A stretch of DNA of 51,526 nucleotides, from positions 1-51,526 of the forward strand of contig JALKBU010000288.1 in the NCBI GenBank assembly GCA_023091735.1, in the 5' to 3' direction. The DNA is from Trichomonas tenax (taxonomy: Eukaryota > Parabasalia > Trichomonadida > Trichomonadidae). Below, in pieces: positions 27,391-41,000 of this stretch. A program made the position numbers and the translations under genes. Position 1 is the first letter of the stretch, and each line of letters starts with the position of its first letter. The notes beneath the pieces are model-generated. The model was given only the letters and a program-made list of their open reading frames with translations, was not told the origin of the DNA and made no database searches.

Positions 27391-28050
27391 TTATGAATAA
27401 CAACTTTCATCAATCATTACAAAGACTGAAAATGGTATTAAATGGAGTTTGGTATTAATTATATTATACATAGTTTCTGGAGATAAAGGAGGTAGATATT
27501 TAAATATGTCATAGCTCTGGAATCGAATCCAGAGTTCAGCAACATGAGCACTGGTAAAACATGGAACGCCTGCAAAAGAGTCGGAATTAGGCCACGGAGA
27601 TCCGCTGCCAATTGCATAGTATGAATAGTCATCAGAATTTCCGTCAATAACTACTTTTGGGTTGGATGATAATGCTAATCCTGTAAATTTATACATTGCA
27701 TATTTATTCACGATATCACACGATTTTAAATATGAAGCATCGAGTGCAAAACCTTCTGTCACTTTGGAAAACAATGGATGAGAGCTCTGATTGAACAAAA
27801 AGTATTCTGATGGAAGATCAACAGGGTAATACAATAAAAAGTTGTATTTTTGGTTAATAAAGAAGTGCTCATTTATGTATCCAATTGCGCTGAATATATA
27901 TGTTTGGTTTGTATATATTAATTGTTTAATTCCCTCATTTTTGTCCGGGTTGAAAAATACTCGTGTCCGCGAATCATGGAAGAATATCTGTATCCAGTTG
28001 TATCCATTAAAGTTCCATGTTTTATGTTTTGTATCCTTTGTACTATTGGG
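27391..28050 (-). pseudogene. Remnant of a secreted or surface protein gene (broken 5' end)
   Basis: On the minus strand a frame of 219 protein-like codons runs from 28050 to a TAA at 27391 but contains no ATG in its first 130 codons. It is preceded in frame by a TGA (28053-28051). Just beyond that stop the same frame encodes a hydrophobic, signal-peptide-like run (ILITCQFFVTLAKV). The body is aromatic and Asn-rich (WNFNGYNWIQIFFHD, IDGNSDDYSYYAIGSG), with Cys residues, like an extracellular domain. The family is not recognised. A start-lost, stop-interrupted copy is the simplest reading; an unrecognised intron or stop read-through is possible. Confidence 0.5.
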
Positions 28051-28389
28051 TCAGACTTTTGCCAAAGTAACAAAAAATTGACACGTAATCAATATTTTGT
28101 CATGTAAATTATGTAGCATCAAAATCACAAAAAGCGATTTTAACCAAAGATCTCATGTTTTCAGACTTGAAAATGGGAAACATCGTAACATTAGCAAGGA
28201 TATAGTGTGGTATTGTTATAAAAACGAAAAAATAATTTTCAGATTTTGATGCAAATTTTGTTCTAAACGGAAAACTCGATGCACATTTTCATAAATTCAT
28301 CATTTGAGTGTTGTATTGATGTCTGTTGTCTAAAATCACACGGGAGAAAATTGAAAAGAAATGCATCAAAATTGAGAGCTAAACGGAAC

Positions 28390-28394
28390 TCATA
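28390..28394 (+). promoter_or_regulatory. Initiator (TCATA) of the coiled-coil gene
   Basis: TCATACGGAATG: the initiator A lies 7 nt upstream of ATG 28399, typical trichomonad spacing. It argues against the more upstream ATG at 28279. Confidence 0.55.
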
Positions 28395-28398
28395 CGGA

Positions 28399-29181
28399 AT
28401 GAACGCAGCATGCGTTTCAATATGTGCGGAGAGAATAAAGGAATGCGAGTACACAGACTGGAATGCGGTGTCGAGTCTCGCACAAACAATGGCACAAATC
28501 GATCCTGAACTTGGAAAAGGACTCCAAATGATTTTCACTGAGATACAGAAGAAGTATGAACAAGAGATGGATACGGCGAAGACTCTTATAGAGTCAAAAA
28601 GCAATGCACTTGATGTTGCCATTGCTAAGCTTCAGATTATGGAAGAAAATGAGTATTTCAGGAAATCTAATGAAAAATCTAATGAAGAAGCAACAAAGGA
28701 AGATATGAACAACGATGAAAAAGAGGAGACATCATTCAACTTCGGTGATTACCAGATTTTCATTGAAGGTGAACTTGAAGAAGAAGATTCTGATGAAGAT
28801 GTCTTCATTTTTGATGCAGTCAAATCTGAATCAACTTTAGCAACTCTTGAAGACAGTTATAACACCGGTAGAAACCCTCTCTCCATTTGTTCCGGAATTG
28901 TGATTTCAAAACCTTTTGTTGGAAACTCGAGGATGGTGCAAAAGCTCACAAAAGATATTGAGATATGTAGAAACGAAGTTAACAATCTCAGAAGACAGAA
29001 TAATCACTATCTTGAACTCGGATTGGACTGGAAGAGGAAATATCGCCAGCAGTCGTCTGAAATGAAGAGGCTAATTGAGGATCACTACTCAGAAATAAGA
29101 AGACTCGTTGGAATTTTGCCTCCAAATGCTCAATCCAACTACAACAACACCCAAAGGAGAAGCAACAGGAACAACAATTAA
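28399..29181 (+). CDS. Coiled-coil protein, unknown, 260 residues
   Basis: Starting at ATG 28399, the protein has a helical N-terminal segment (residues ~1-100, with QKKYEQEMDTAKTLIESKS), an acidic low-complexity middle (EGELEEEDSDEDVF), a second coiled coil near residues 190-240 (ICRNEVNNLRRQNNHYLEL) and an Asn/Arg-rich end. The pattern is that of a cytoskeletal or scaffold protein, with no recognised domain. The frame is open to ATG 28279, adding 40 Cys- and Lys-rich residues, but the initiator at 28390 favours the shorter form. Confidence 0.7.
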   Translation: MNAACVSICAERIKECEYTDWNAVSSLAQTMAQIDPELGKGLQMIFTEIQKKYEQEMDTAKTLIESKSNALDVAIAKLQIMEENEYFRKSNEKSNEEATKEDMNNDEKEETSFNFGDYQIFIEGELEEEDSDEDVFIFDAVKSESTLATLEDSYNTGRNPLSICSGIVISKPFVGNSRMVQKLTKDIEICRNEVNNLRRQNNHYLELGLDWKRKYRQQSSEMKRLIEDHYSEIRRLVGILPPNAQSNYNNTQRRSNRNNN

Positions 29182-29679
29182 CTTTGCTCTTTATTTCTTT
29201 CATCTTTAGACCAAATTTGATATTTTGATTAAATTCTTCAAATATTAAAATTCATTGTATATTTAGATTACACTTATGCATGGGTTCACTTTTCAAAATG
29301 CAATGTCAATGGTACAATTTGAAAAAATAAATCTTGAAATTTGAATTTATAGTTCTAAAAAATTTTGAAACAATATGTAATTAACCTGCAATAAGGCTTC
29401 TTTGCTTTTAAATGAAATACCAGAAAATAAACGATGTTGATTTAAATTGAAGATATATTATCATAAAAATTAAAATAGAAGGCTTATTTCACTTGATTTA
29501 TATAGCATTTGTAGAGAATTTCAAAATTTTCTATTATGGTTTGTTAATTTTCATATTCATTCTTGAGGAAATCAATGATTTTGTTCTACTTAAAAAAAAT
29601 AGATATGGTTACGAAATTTTTAAATATATTTATTATCATAATATGATTTAGAACAAAGTTATGAAATAAAAATTCAGAA
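29182..29679. other. AT-rich intergenic region
   Basis: About 500 bp between the coiled-coil gene and the GP63-like gene. No reading frame, repeat or promoter motif stood out. Confidence 0.5.
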
Positions 29680-31499
29680 ATGTTTATTGCTTTCATCTCA
29701 TTTGTTCGATCTCATCAATGCTTTCACGATAGTTTCGCAAACTCAATGCAAACGAAAGTCTTAAAGCGGCGATATGCGTTAAACGATGAAATTCAAGTCA
29801 ATTGGGATTTCCCAAAAATAATTTTCGACCTGAATTTCATCAATTCGCCTGATCAAGATACATTTACATGTCACAACATAGAAGAAACGATAACGTGGAA
29901 CAAGAAAAAGTACAGTTGCGAAAAAATTGTTATTTTAGATAATGATCAAAAAATATTATTAACTAAAGTCTTCGATGAGATAAAGGATTTCGTAGAAAAT
30001 ACGTTCAAAATACAGAGGGAACCAGAAAACTCTTTCAGTCTCACTGATTGGGAAAACGTATTAAAATATCCAAATCAAACAGAGATAAATGACTGCGATT
30101 TATACATTACTATCGCTTCCAGGCCTTTTGGCATAGTAGAAACAGCTGCTGTTTCTGGATCAATTTTAGAAACGGAACCCGGAAGAACTGTTCAAGGAGC
30201 AATACTCATTAACCCACTGGAAGTACCAAGGAAACTCCCTGGAGGACAAATACAGAATTCATATATATATATCTCACATATTTGCATGAAGTGTTCCATA
30301 TTTTAGGAATTTCTAATTCAAAATACAAAAAATTCCATCCAGTAGGTAACAACACTGTGTATTCCAATCCATTATGCAATATGACGAGATTAGGAAAGAA
30401 ATTCACTTTCTTGACGACACCTCACGCGCACAAATTAGCTGTTAAGCGCTTTGGAGTGGAGACATTTGCAGGCGACAATGGAACTTCATGTCCATCGGGA
30501 ATAGAACTCGAAGATGCAGAGAAAGATGGAACAGCATATAGCCACGTAGAAGCGAGAGTTTATTTCACTGAGTTAATGACTGCTGTTATGCATCATACAG
30601 ACAACAAATTCCATAGAATGACAGATGTTTCATTAGCGATATTGCTAGATACAGGGAACTATAAAATAGATTTCACTCCATTCCAGCCATTGCTGTGGGG
30701 TAATCGAGATCTTCATGGTAATAATTCGCTCAAAGATTTTGCAACAGGTCCGCCACAATTAGTTTTTCCTGAGCATTATACTTACTCAACAAACAACCTC
30801 GGATTTGATTATAAATATTCTGGAAATGCTTACACAGCAAGTGCTCCAAGATGCCCAGATAACTACTACTTCAAGAAATACTGTCAAGGAATACAATATT
30901 ACAATCCATTAAAGATCCGGTTTGTTGGTAATTCTGATGTCTTCGATTATGCAAGATTCAAGATTCCTTCTAAAGTGTGTGGTGAAAATCAGGCATTCCT
31001 TGCTGGATTGTCAGACTGTCTCAAGTATTCCTTCATTGGAACAGACACAATAGCGTTCGCATATGGACCTCAAAACTTTTATTGTCACAAAAGTACAGAC
31101 CCATATGAGGACAGAAGCTTTATGTTTAATCATCAATATACTGTATACTACAAGTGTCCTAAATTTAAGTTCTTCAAGAAAGCGATGGCTATGAGCAAAG
31201 CATTCTTCGCAGAAGATCCATTCCTCGATACTCCTTATGTATACACAGAATCGATAGACTTTGATGATGATGAGCATGATGATAACTGCACTCATTCGCA
31301 TGAAGAAGAACAAGATCAACATCCAGAGAAAGACGAAACAGCTTCGATTCTATTGATCATTGGAGCAATTTCATTTGTCGTAGTTTCTGCTTTGATCATT
31401 ATTGGAGTAATCACCTTGCTTCGCAGGAGATTCTTTAGACGCACCAAAGCTAGAAGTACAAAGATAACACCTGACACTGAAAAAGAGCTTGTTCCATAA
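29680..31499 (+). pseudogene. GP63 (leishmanolysin, M8)-like metalloprotease gene, frame-broken
   Basis: Two frames make up one M8-type gene. The first (29680-30306) has a short hydrophobic start and the HQCFHD segment typical of trichomonad GP63-like proteins, then the propeptide region. The second, offset by two bases, is read from about 30258 to 31499. It carries the zinc site HEVFH (HExxH, 30285-30299), the third His in YSHVEARVYFTELM, a DTGNYK segment after the metal site, many Cys, a C-terminal membrane span (ASILLIIGAISFVVVSALII) and a basic tail. The break falls in an (AT)n run at about 30261-30272, so a dinucleotide length change is a likely cause. All active-site residues remain, so the break may be recent, a sequencing error or polymorphic. 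M8 proteases cleave host and surface proteins. Confidence 0.85.
30258..30272 (+). repeat. AT dinucleotide run at the frame break
   Basis: ATTCATATATATATATCT: about six AT units exactly where the two GP63-like frames must be joined. The frames differ by two bases. Confidence 0.8.
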
Positions 31500-31977
31500 T
31501 TTTTATGTTAATTAAGTATAATTAATAATTTAATACATTTGTTATGAAAGTAAACGGCTTTGCATTCGCATTTTCTTTGAGTGTACATTGAAATTTGTAG
31601 GAAAATACTTCTTTAACGCGAAAATTGAATTCGATATTTGGGTAAATATTGGAAATAATGGACAATTTTTTGATATTTTAGAACTATATGTATTATATTA
31701 TTTAAGCAACTATTTTAAATTTCAAAAATCAGAAAAAATGATATTTTTATAAGAATTAAATAAATTTTTGATATAAAAATATTTTACTAAAAACAAATAT
31801 TCATTTTGTAATATGATAGGTTTAAGAAGCATTGACAATGTAGTGAATAAATATGCAAAAATCGACAAAAATATTGAAATATTTTTGGTAAATCATTGAG
31901 AAAAATCGAAATAATCGATAAAATTATGATATGCAGATCAATTGCAATTATAAAAAAGCAAAATCTTTGTAAATTAT
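31500..31977. other. AT-rich upstream region of the dynein gene
   Basis: About 480 bp with no reading frame or repeat recognised. Strongly AT-rich. Confidence 0.5.
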
Positions 31978-31989
31978 TCATAAATCATA
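31978..31989 (+). promoter_or_regulatory. Paired initiator motifs (TCATA) of the dynein gene
   Basis: Two TCATA motifs, at 31978-31982 and 31985-31989, lie 30-40 nt upstream of ATG 32020. Confidence 0.5.
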
Positions 31990-32019
31990 AAAAACGTTTT
32001 TTGCTAAAAAAAGTGCGTG

Positions 32020-35000
32020 ATGACTGATCGTGTATATCGCGCGCGCACTCGACTTCTCGACCACGAAAAGACACTGTCCGAGAAGAAGGAACAAGCGAAA
32101 AAAAGCGGTATAGAATATCCCGAAGATAAAGTGAAAATTCCGAAAATAGGCGAATGGGCTTTAGCTCCTGTTGCTATTGACGAAGCAATAGAGCAAAAGG
32201 AACATAAATTGCCGACAAAACCAGAAAAATCACCTGTCATTAAGCCAAAGAAAGGCATAAAAGCGCCTTACAAAGTTCGCCCTCCAAAGCCAGTCATGGA
32301 CGAGCCAGAATCGACAAAGAAGACTCAGATCCATGATTTTAAGCCTGGAGAGACTTCTACAGATCTCAACGATATTATTAAAGCGAAGCAAAGATCTCAA
32401 AGCAGGCCTCTTCCGCCTCTCAAAACGAGCGAAACACCAATTACAGAAACTTTCCTTCCGCTTGAAATATTCGATGACACAACTTACGAAGAATATTCGA
32501 TCGAAGAATTATTAAAGCATCCAGAAGCGTTCTCCAAATACCAAGATTTGAACGGAGAAATCAGATGGGAGAAGTGCAAATGCATCGGATACGACCAAAA
32601 AGAGGATTTGTTCGAGATTGAATGGGATAAAACAAAAAAGAGGAAGAAAGTTACTCGTTTTAACATAAGATTCGCAATAGAAAGCGAAGAGAAATTCCAA
32701 ATACGTCTCAATGAAGCACAAAGATTGTGCCATCAGCACGAACTTCAATTTAGATTCGATAGTCGCGTGAAAGCAATGCCAAAAGACTATTTACCCGAAC
32801 TCTCACCATACGATATCAACAATATTACAGAAAAAACAAAGGTTTATCCACATCCTGAATATAGCAATTTAGTAAGTTCGTTATGCAATGAAACAGCGGA
32901 TAATTTCAAGACTATGAACAATCAGTTAGAATTTCTCTACGATTTGGAACATAACCCTCTGATTCCAAACAGAGATGAATTTCTTAATCTTTTCGAAAAG
33001 AAAGAGTTAAATACAAAATACGGTCTCGTGTGCGTCCCACACTACAATTTCCAGGAGATATTCGAGAGATTTAGAATGAATTTCCTTAATTCAAACCAAT
33101 TTATTCTTCAAGGTTTGCTTACAATCAGTGCTACATTCCAACAGTCGTTGTCAATGAACTTCTTGACAAGCGGTTGGGATGAAATTATGACTTTGGACGA
33201 ATTTGTTAAGCGCCAAGAAGCAGAACTCGAATCAACTTGCAAACTCTTCAAGACATCAATCCAAGAAACACTCGAAAGTGTTATTTCATCGACAATGAAC
33301 GATAATACAATGCCACAAGATCACCAACAAGAAAAAATTATTTATCAAAAAATGGTTTCTCTCACACAGAGAATGCTTCACACGGTTTTATTAGATCTCA
33401 TCAGCAATACATTAGAAAACTTCGCATCTTTATTCAATCGCTACGAAGGAGAAGGAAGTAATTTAATTCCTCCACAATTCCACGTAGACCTCGTTTTAGT
33501 CGAAAATAAGATCAACTTAAGTCCAACAACAGACGAATTCAAGGATAAGATTCTATCACTTCTTCAACTTCTTGAAAAATCCGTTAATAATCTTCCAGAA
33601 ATCAATTTACCAATTTTGGATGTCGATATGACAACAGTTTCATTTGCTGACTGCATTACATCTATCGCAGCATCAAGAAACGGTGTTTCTGCAACATTAG
33701 ATAAATTATTCCAACAATTAACAGAATTCATCGAAGGTTATACAACAATTGATTCTGTCATTGCTTTGGATCCAGAGCAGTTTACACAAGTTTTCGATCC
33801 AGACGGCAAAAAGTCTTTGGATGCTTACAGAGACCAATTAACAGAGTTCAACAGAGTTCTCGATATTTGCCAGAACCAGATGCACATGGAATACAAGCTC
33901 GGCATCTTCGATGTCAACTGCCAAAAGTTCAAGGATGAGACGACAAACAAGACAAGGGCGTTAATTAAAGCATTATTGACACACATGAAGAACTTTGCCA
34001 TTGCTGAAATCCAGGCACTCCAAGCAGAGTTCAACAAGATATCCGATAATCTCAAGGAGACACCAAAGACACCAGAAGAGCTCGCAGCACTTAGAGAGTA
34101 CATGGAAAAGATCAATAACACAACAAAGGATAGACAAGCGAAGATGGATACAGCAATGAAGCGCTTCACATTCCTTGAAGACTATAAGTTTGAAATTTCC
34201 AACGACGAGTGCCAGGAGAAGTATAAGACTCTCCAGATGCCACACAAGCTCGCTATCACTTTCGAGGAAACAGACAGAAACATCACAGTCGAACGTGGCA
34301 GAATGATCAGAGAACTCAAGAACAACCAGCGCCAGCTCGAAACGAACACATTAAGTGTTACAGAAATGTTGCCTGCATTCATCAGCAAGTTCCAGGATTT
34401 GGATTCCACATTCGAAGCTGTCGATCAGGTTAACGAAATCCAGACAAAGTTGATGGAGTTGAAGGCTCAGCAGGATCTTTACAACAAACATGAAGCTTTG
34501 TTCGAGTTCGAACCTGCTCCATGTAAGACACTTACAAAGCTCATCGAGGAATTCACACCACTTTATACATTGTGGAATTTGGCCTCAGACTGGCAGAGCT
34601 CCAACCAGGCATGGACAGAAGCAAGATTCCTTCAGACGAAGGCTGATGCTATGAACGCTTTTATCGTTCAGGCCCTCAAGAAGATCACAAAGCTCAAGAA
34701 AGATTTGGCACCACAAAAGGCTTTAGTCGAGAAAGTTCTTTTGCCTCTTTCCGAGCAGATCGAGAACTTCAAGCAGCACATCCCAATGATTTCCAAGCTG
34801 AGACACCCAGGCATCAAGACAAAGCACTGGGAGATGATCTCTCAGGTTGTCGGATTCCCAGTTCAGCCATCAACAGATACAACATTGCAGAACTTCTTAG
34901 ATTTGAACTTAGAGAAGTGGAATCAGCAGATCTCAGAAATTGCTGGTGTTGCCGCTCAGGAATACAACATCGAATCCACGCTCGATACAATGGATCAGGA

Positions 35001-38000
35001 GTTGCAGACAAAGATCTTCAACACAGCTGTTTTCAGAGATACAGGAACATACATTCTTGTTGACATCGACGACATTATTTCAACAGTCGATGATCAGCTC
35101 GTTACCACACAAACATTGCTTACTTCTCCATTTATTGCTCCTTGCAAGAAGCGCGCAACAGAGAGACTTGCATTCCTCAGAAGTTGCCACGATACATTGG
35201 ATGCTTGGGTCGAGTGCCAGAGAGGATGGCTCTACTTGCAGCCAATCTTCACAGGCACGTCCATCCAGCAGAAGCTCCACAGAGAGGCAAGAGACTGGCA
35301 GAGCGTCGACAAGATGTGGAGTGCCATGCTTACACTCACGCACAATCACCCAGAGTTCTTGACTGTCATGCACAGAGATAGAATTCTCGAGAACCTTCAA
35401 GATGCCAATAAGTTATTGGATTCTATCACACAGGGTTTGAATGCTTATCTCGAAGCAAAGAGACTTGGATTCCCAAGATTCTTCTTCCTCTCCAACGATG
35501 AACTTATTTCCATCCTTTCTCACACAAAGGACTTCGATCAGATCCAGAAATCTATGAACAAGCTTTTCGAGTACGTCCAGACAATCACTGTCGACAGCGA
35601 CATGCAGATCACACACATGAACGATGATGGTCTCGAATCCGTCGAACTCATTGCTCCGGTTAATGGTGATACGCCAGAAATCGAAGACTGGCTCAACAAC
35701 TTCGAAAAGGAGATGCAAGACACACTCAAGGAGAACATCAGGAACGCTATTCTAGCCGCACCGAAGAAGAAGCGCGAACAGTGGCTCACAGAATACCCTG
35801 CACAGGTCATCCTTACAGTTAACCAGATCCTTTGGACAACACAGGTTACACAGGCTCTCAAGGGTAGGAAATCTGGCAACCTCAAGGCTCTCATGACAAG
35901 ATTCATTGAGCAACTTGAGGGTCTTACAACACTCATCAGACAGCCTTTGTCCGGTGCAACAAGACAATGCATCTCATGCATGCTCATTTTCGAAGTCCAC
36001 AACAGAGATATCATCCAGCATCTTATTGATCAGGATATTTCTGATCCAGACGACTTCAAATGGATCCAGCAGCTCAGATACTACTGGGAAGAGGAGACAG
36101 TTTGGGTCAGATCAATCAACAACTCATACGAGTATTCATACGAATATGCCGGTAACTCAGCACGACTCGTTATCACACCACTTACAGATAGATGTTACCA
36201 GACACTTCTTGCTGCCTTCAAGCAGAACATGAGTGGCGCTCCATCAGGCCCAGCTGGTACAGGTAAGACAGAAACAGTCAGAGATTGCGCTAAAGCATTG
36301 AGCAGACCTTGCGTCGTCTACAACTGTTCCGAAGAAGTTACTCCGGAGCAGATGTCTCAATTCTTCGCAGGTCTTTCTAGCAGTGGTTCATGGTCTTGCT
36401 TCGATGAATTCAACCGTATCAACATCGAAGTTCTTTCAGTTATCGCTCAGCAGGTTCGTGTCATCCAAGAGGCCATCGCTAACCAGGCAGAGACATTCCA
36501 GCTTGATGCAAGAACACTCAAGTTGAACCAGAATGCCGCCATCTGCATCACAATGAACCCAGGTTACGCAGGTCGTACAGAACTTCCAGATAACTTGAAG
36601 GCATTGTTCAGACCATGCGCTATGATGGTTCCAGACTTCGTCTTCATTTCTGAAATCATGCTCTTCTCTGGTGGTTACAACACTGCTTCACAGCTTTCTG
36701 TCAAGTTGGTCGCACTCTTCGATCTTTGCAGAAAGCAACTCTCCAACGCTTACCACTACGATTGGGGTCTTCGTGCCATGAAGGCCATTCTTTCTACAGC
36801 TGGTAAAGCAAAGAGAAACAACCTCGAAGCTCAAGAAGCAAAGCTTTTGTTCGAATCAATCAGAGATTGCACAAGACCAAGACTCGTTAACACAGATATT
36901 CCTTTGTTCGAGGGTATCATGCACGATGTCTTTCCAGAGGTCGTCTCAGAGAAGAACCTCGATGAAAAGATGAAGGAATACATGAGGCAGTCATACATCG
37001 AACTTCACACACAACCAATCGAACTTTATCTCACAAAGTGCAACGAAATCTACGAAACAACATTAGTCAGACACGGTATCATGTTCGTCGGTGGTGCAAT
37101 GGGTGGTAAATCCACTGCATGGAAGGCTCTCCAGATGACACTCGGAAAGCTCGCTGCTGAAGGAATCGGAAAACCAGCAAAGACATTCACATTGAACCCC
37201 AAGGCTATTTCTATCCCAGAGCTTTACGGTCTGTTCGATCCAGTTACATCCGGCTGGTCAGATGGTGTTTTATCATCATTCATCAGAGACTGCTCCATGT
37301 CTGAGCCAAACGAGTGGAACTGGATCATCGTTGATGGCCCCGTCGACTCTCTTTGGATCGAAACAATGAACTCACTTTTGGATGATAACAAAGTTCTTTG
37401 TTTGTCAAACAACGAGCGTATTTCACTCGGTGCACACGTTAAGATGATGTTCGAAGTCGATGACCTTTCACAGGCTTCTCCAGCTACAGTTTCTCGCTGC
37501 GGTATGATCTACTTCGACCCAGTAACACTCCCATGGAGCGCTCTCGCTGACTCTTGGGTAACAGAGCACGCCGAGAAGTATGGCGAGATCATCAACTACT
37601 GCAGAGCCATGATGGATAAGTACGTTCCAAAGATGCTTCAGTTCATCGAATGCGATGGTAAAGTTGCTCTTGGACATAACCCAGAATTATATGTCAAGAA
37701 TATGTTCAACATCATCAACTGCTTCTTCGACATTCTCCGTACACCACAGGAAATTCCAGCTATGGATGGCGAAGATCCAAAGACAATCGATCCATGCGAC
37801 TACTCGCTCTATTTCAGCCGCTACACAAGATCAAGAGAAGATTCATTCAGATACTTCGAACTTGAGCAAGCAAAGGCTGCCTTTGAACGCGTTCTCATCT
37901 TCGCAATGGTTTGGAGCTTCGGTGCGGTTTTAGTTGAAGATTCCAGATCTCTCTTCGATAACTTCATCAGAGATCTCATGCAGAAAAACGAGTCCCAAGC

Positions 38001-41000
38001 AGCATTCCCAGCCAAGGGAACATGCTTCGACTACTGGACCAACTTCGACAAGATGGAGTGGCAGATCTGGGTTGAGGGTGACCTAGGCATCGAATTTATC
38101 CCTAAGGCGGAACTCGACAACATGAAGACACATCCTGTCGAGGCATCATTCATTCCAACACAGGAGTCCGCTGCTATGATCTTCCTTGCAAGACTTTTGG
38201 TTGAACACCAGAAGCACGTTTTGTTCCACGGTCCAGAATCCTCAAAGACAATGGTTGTAAGGAATCTCTTTGAGAATGTTCTCTCGAAGAAATACGACTG
38301 CAGACACCTCCCTGTTGCCAACTGCTCAACGGCATCCAACATTCTCAAAGTTATGCGTTCATTCATGCACAAGCACCACGGTGTCTTCGGTCCACTCACA
38401 AACCAGCAGCTCGTCATCTTCTTAGATAACATCGGTTCCGTCAAACCAGAAATCTACGGTGCACAGCCACCGCTCGAGCTCATCAGACAGCTTTGCGACT
38501 ACGGAGGTTGGTACAACACAGCTAACGTTGAATTCCAGCGTATTGTTGATACAACGCTCGTTGCTTGCATGGGTCCTGCAGGCTCTGGTCTTTTCTCTAT
38601 CCCAGAGCGTCTCATGAGGCACTTCAACATCATTCACGCACCAAAGATGCGCGAAGAGTCCATGAAGAATGTCTTAAAGTCTCTCTTAAGATTGAAGTTC
38701 GTTGGCTTCAACGAATCAGTTCAAAGCGTTTTCAATGCAACCGTCAATGCATCGATAGACATCCACAAACAGTGCGTTGAGAATTTGCTTCCAATCCCAT
38801 CTAAACTCCACTACATCTTCTCATTGAGAAACATCATCAGAGTTCTCAAGGGCATGTTGCTAGTCAAGCAGTCCGATATTGCAAACTCCGAGGCCTGGGA
38901 CAGACTCTTCTGCCACGAAATGATGCGTGAATACAACGACAGATTCAACGTTGCTGAAGATCAAAAGTGGTTCAATGATATCTTAGGAATGGCCCTCAGC
39001 AAGAACATGGGTGTTGAATTCAAGACAGTCTGCCCAAGCGGAAGACTTATGTTCAATGAATTCGCTGATCGCGCAGGCAGATATAAGGAAATTCAATCCT
39101 CTCCTGCAGATGTTTTGAGTGTCTGCAGAGATATGCTTGAAGACCATAACAGAGATGCTTCGAAGCAGTTGGATATAGTTATCTTCGATGAAGCCATTGA
39201 TCACCTTTCCAATCTCAACAGAATCCTCACAATGACAAGAGGCCACGCAATTCTTGTCGGTGTCAAGTCAAGCGGCAGAAAGTCATTGGCAAGACTCTCA
39301 TTGCACATGAGCTCAATGGAAGCATTCGAGATTCAGATCACAAGAACATACGGCTTCACAGAATGGCGTGAAGACTTGAAGAACTTGATGAAGAACATGG
39401 GTAAAAGCGATACTCCAACAGGCTTCATCTTGAGCGATTCTCAGATCATCGGATCATATCAGCTCGAAGATATTTCTAACCTTCTCATCCAGGGAGAAGT
39501 TCCGAACTTATTCCTCAGAGAAGAAATCGACCAGATCAAGGGCGAAATGATTGGTAATGATCCACTTCTTGAAGAAGATCCATGGGTGTTGTTCATGAGC
39601 AGAGTGAAGAAGCACCTCCACATCATCTTAGTCTTCTCTCCATATGGATCAATATTCAAGGAGTCCATGCTCGCTTTCCCTGCACTCAGAACAGAGACAA
39701 CTATCGACTGGTACATGCCGTGGTCTCGTAACGCTCTAGAGTCTGTCGCTCAGGCAGCATTCGCAAAGTCATCCATCGGCACCCCAGATCAGGTCAAGAG
39801 CGTCGTCAACGTTTGCGTCCAAATCCACAAGAGCGTCGAGACACAGGCAGAAGCATTCCTCAAGGAGACAAAGAGATTCACTGCTTGCACACCTTCAAGG
39901 TACTTCGAACTTCTCAACACATTCGTCGACAAACTCGCAGTCCAACAAGTCGAGACGAACACAAATGTTAAGAAGTATGTCGGCGGTGTCGAGAAGATTA
40001 CAACAACAAGAGCAACAATCAAGGAGCTTTCTGTCCAACTCGATCACGATATTCCAGTTCTCGAGGAGAAGAAGAAGCAGGTCGAAGAGATGATGAATCA
40101 GCTTCAGGTTAGACAGGGCGAAGTCGAAACAACAAAGCAGGCAGTCGAGAAGCAGTCAGAACTCGCTGAAATCGAAGAGCAGAAGGCTGCAGAGAAGAAC
40201 GCCATTGCTCAAGGAAAGCTTGCAGAAGCTCAACCAATTTTGGAAGGCGCTCAGAAGGCCGTCGACTCTATCGACAGAGACTCTCTCACAAACATCAAGA
40301 CACTCAAGAAGATTTCACCAGCACTCAGAGAGACATTCGATGCGATTTGCATCATCTTCCAGCGCTCACCAAAGAAAGTTGATGGTCCAACACCAGGTGT
40401 TAAGATCGACGATTACTGGCCAGAAACACTTTCATTGCTTAACGATGTCCAATTCATCAAAAAGGTCAAGCAGCTCGATGTCAAGGAAATCCCGAAGAGC
40501 GTCATCGACAAGCTCAAAAAATACGTTCCAACAGATAAGTCCATCAGAGATGCGAAGATTGCAGAAATCGTCAAGGGTTACACAGCCGTTTCCAATCTCT
40601 ACCAGTGGGTTATTGCTACATACGATTACTGGAATGTTTACCAGACAATTATCCCAGTTCAGAACGAAGCCAACGCTGCTGCCGCAAAGCTTGCTGAAAG
40701 CCAGAAGATTCTCGCAGAATCCAAGGCCCACTTGCAGCGTGTCATGGACGAGCTCGCTGGTCTCCAGAAGACACTCGCGGAGCAGCAAGCAATCCAGAAC
40801 ACACTTCAGGAGAACGTTAACCACAAGCAGCTCAGACTTCTTCGCGCACAGAAGATCATGTCTGGACTTTCCGGTGAAACAAAGCGTTGGGAGGAAACAG
40901 CTACATCACTCAAGGCAGGGGCCGAATTCCTTCTTGGTGACACTCTCCTTGTATCAGCATCTCTCACACACTTAGGTTCATTTTCTCCATCATTCAGAGC

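Noticed and set aside
40205..40975. 256-codon plus-strand frame inside the dynein gene
   Set aside because: It is a Ser/Arg-rich shadow of the dynein reading frame, as are the other open frames within 32020-44271.
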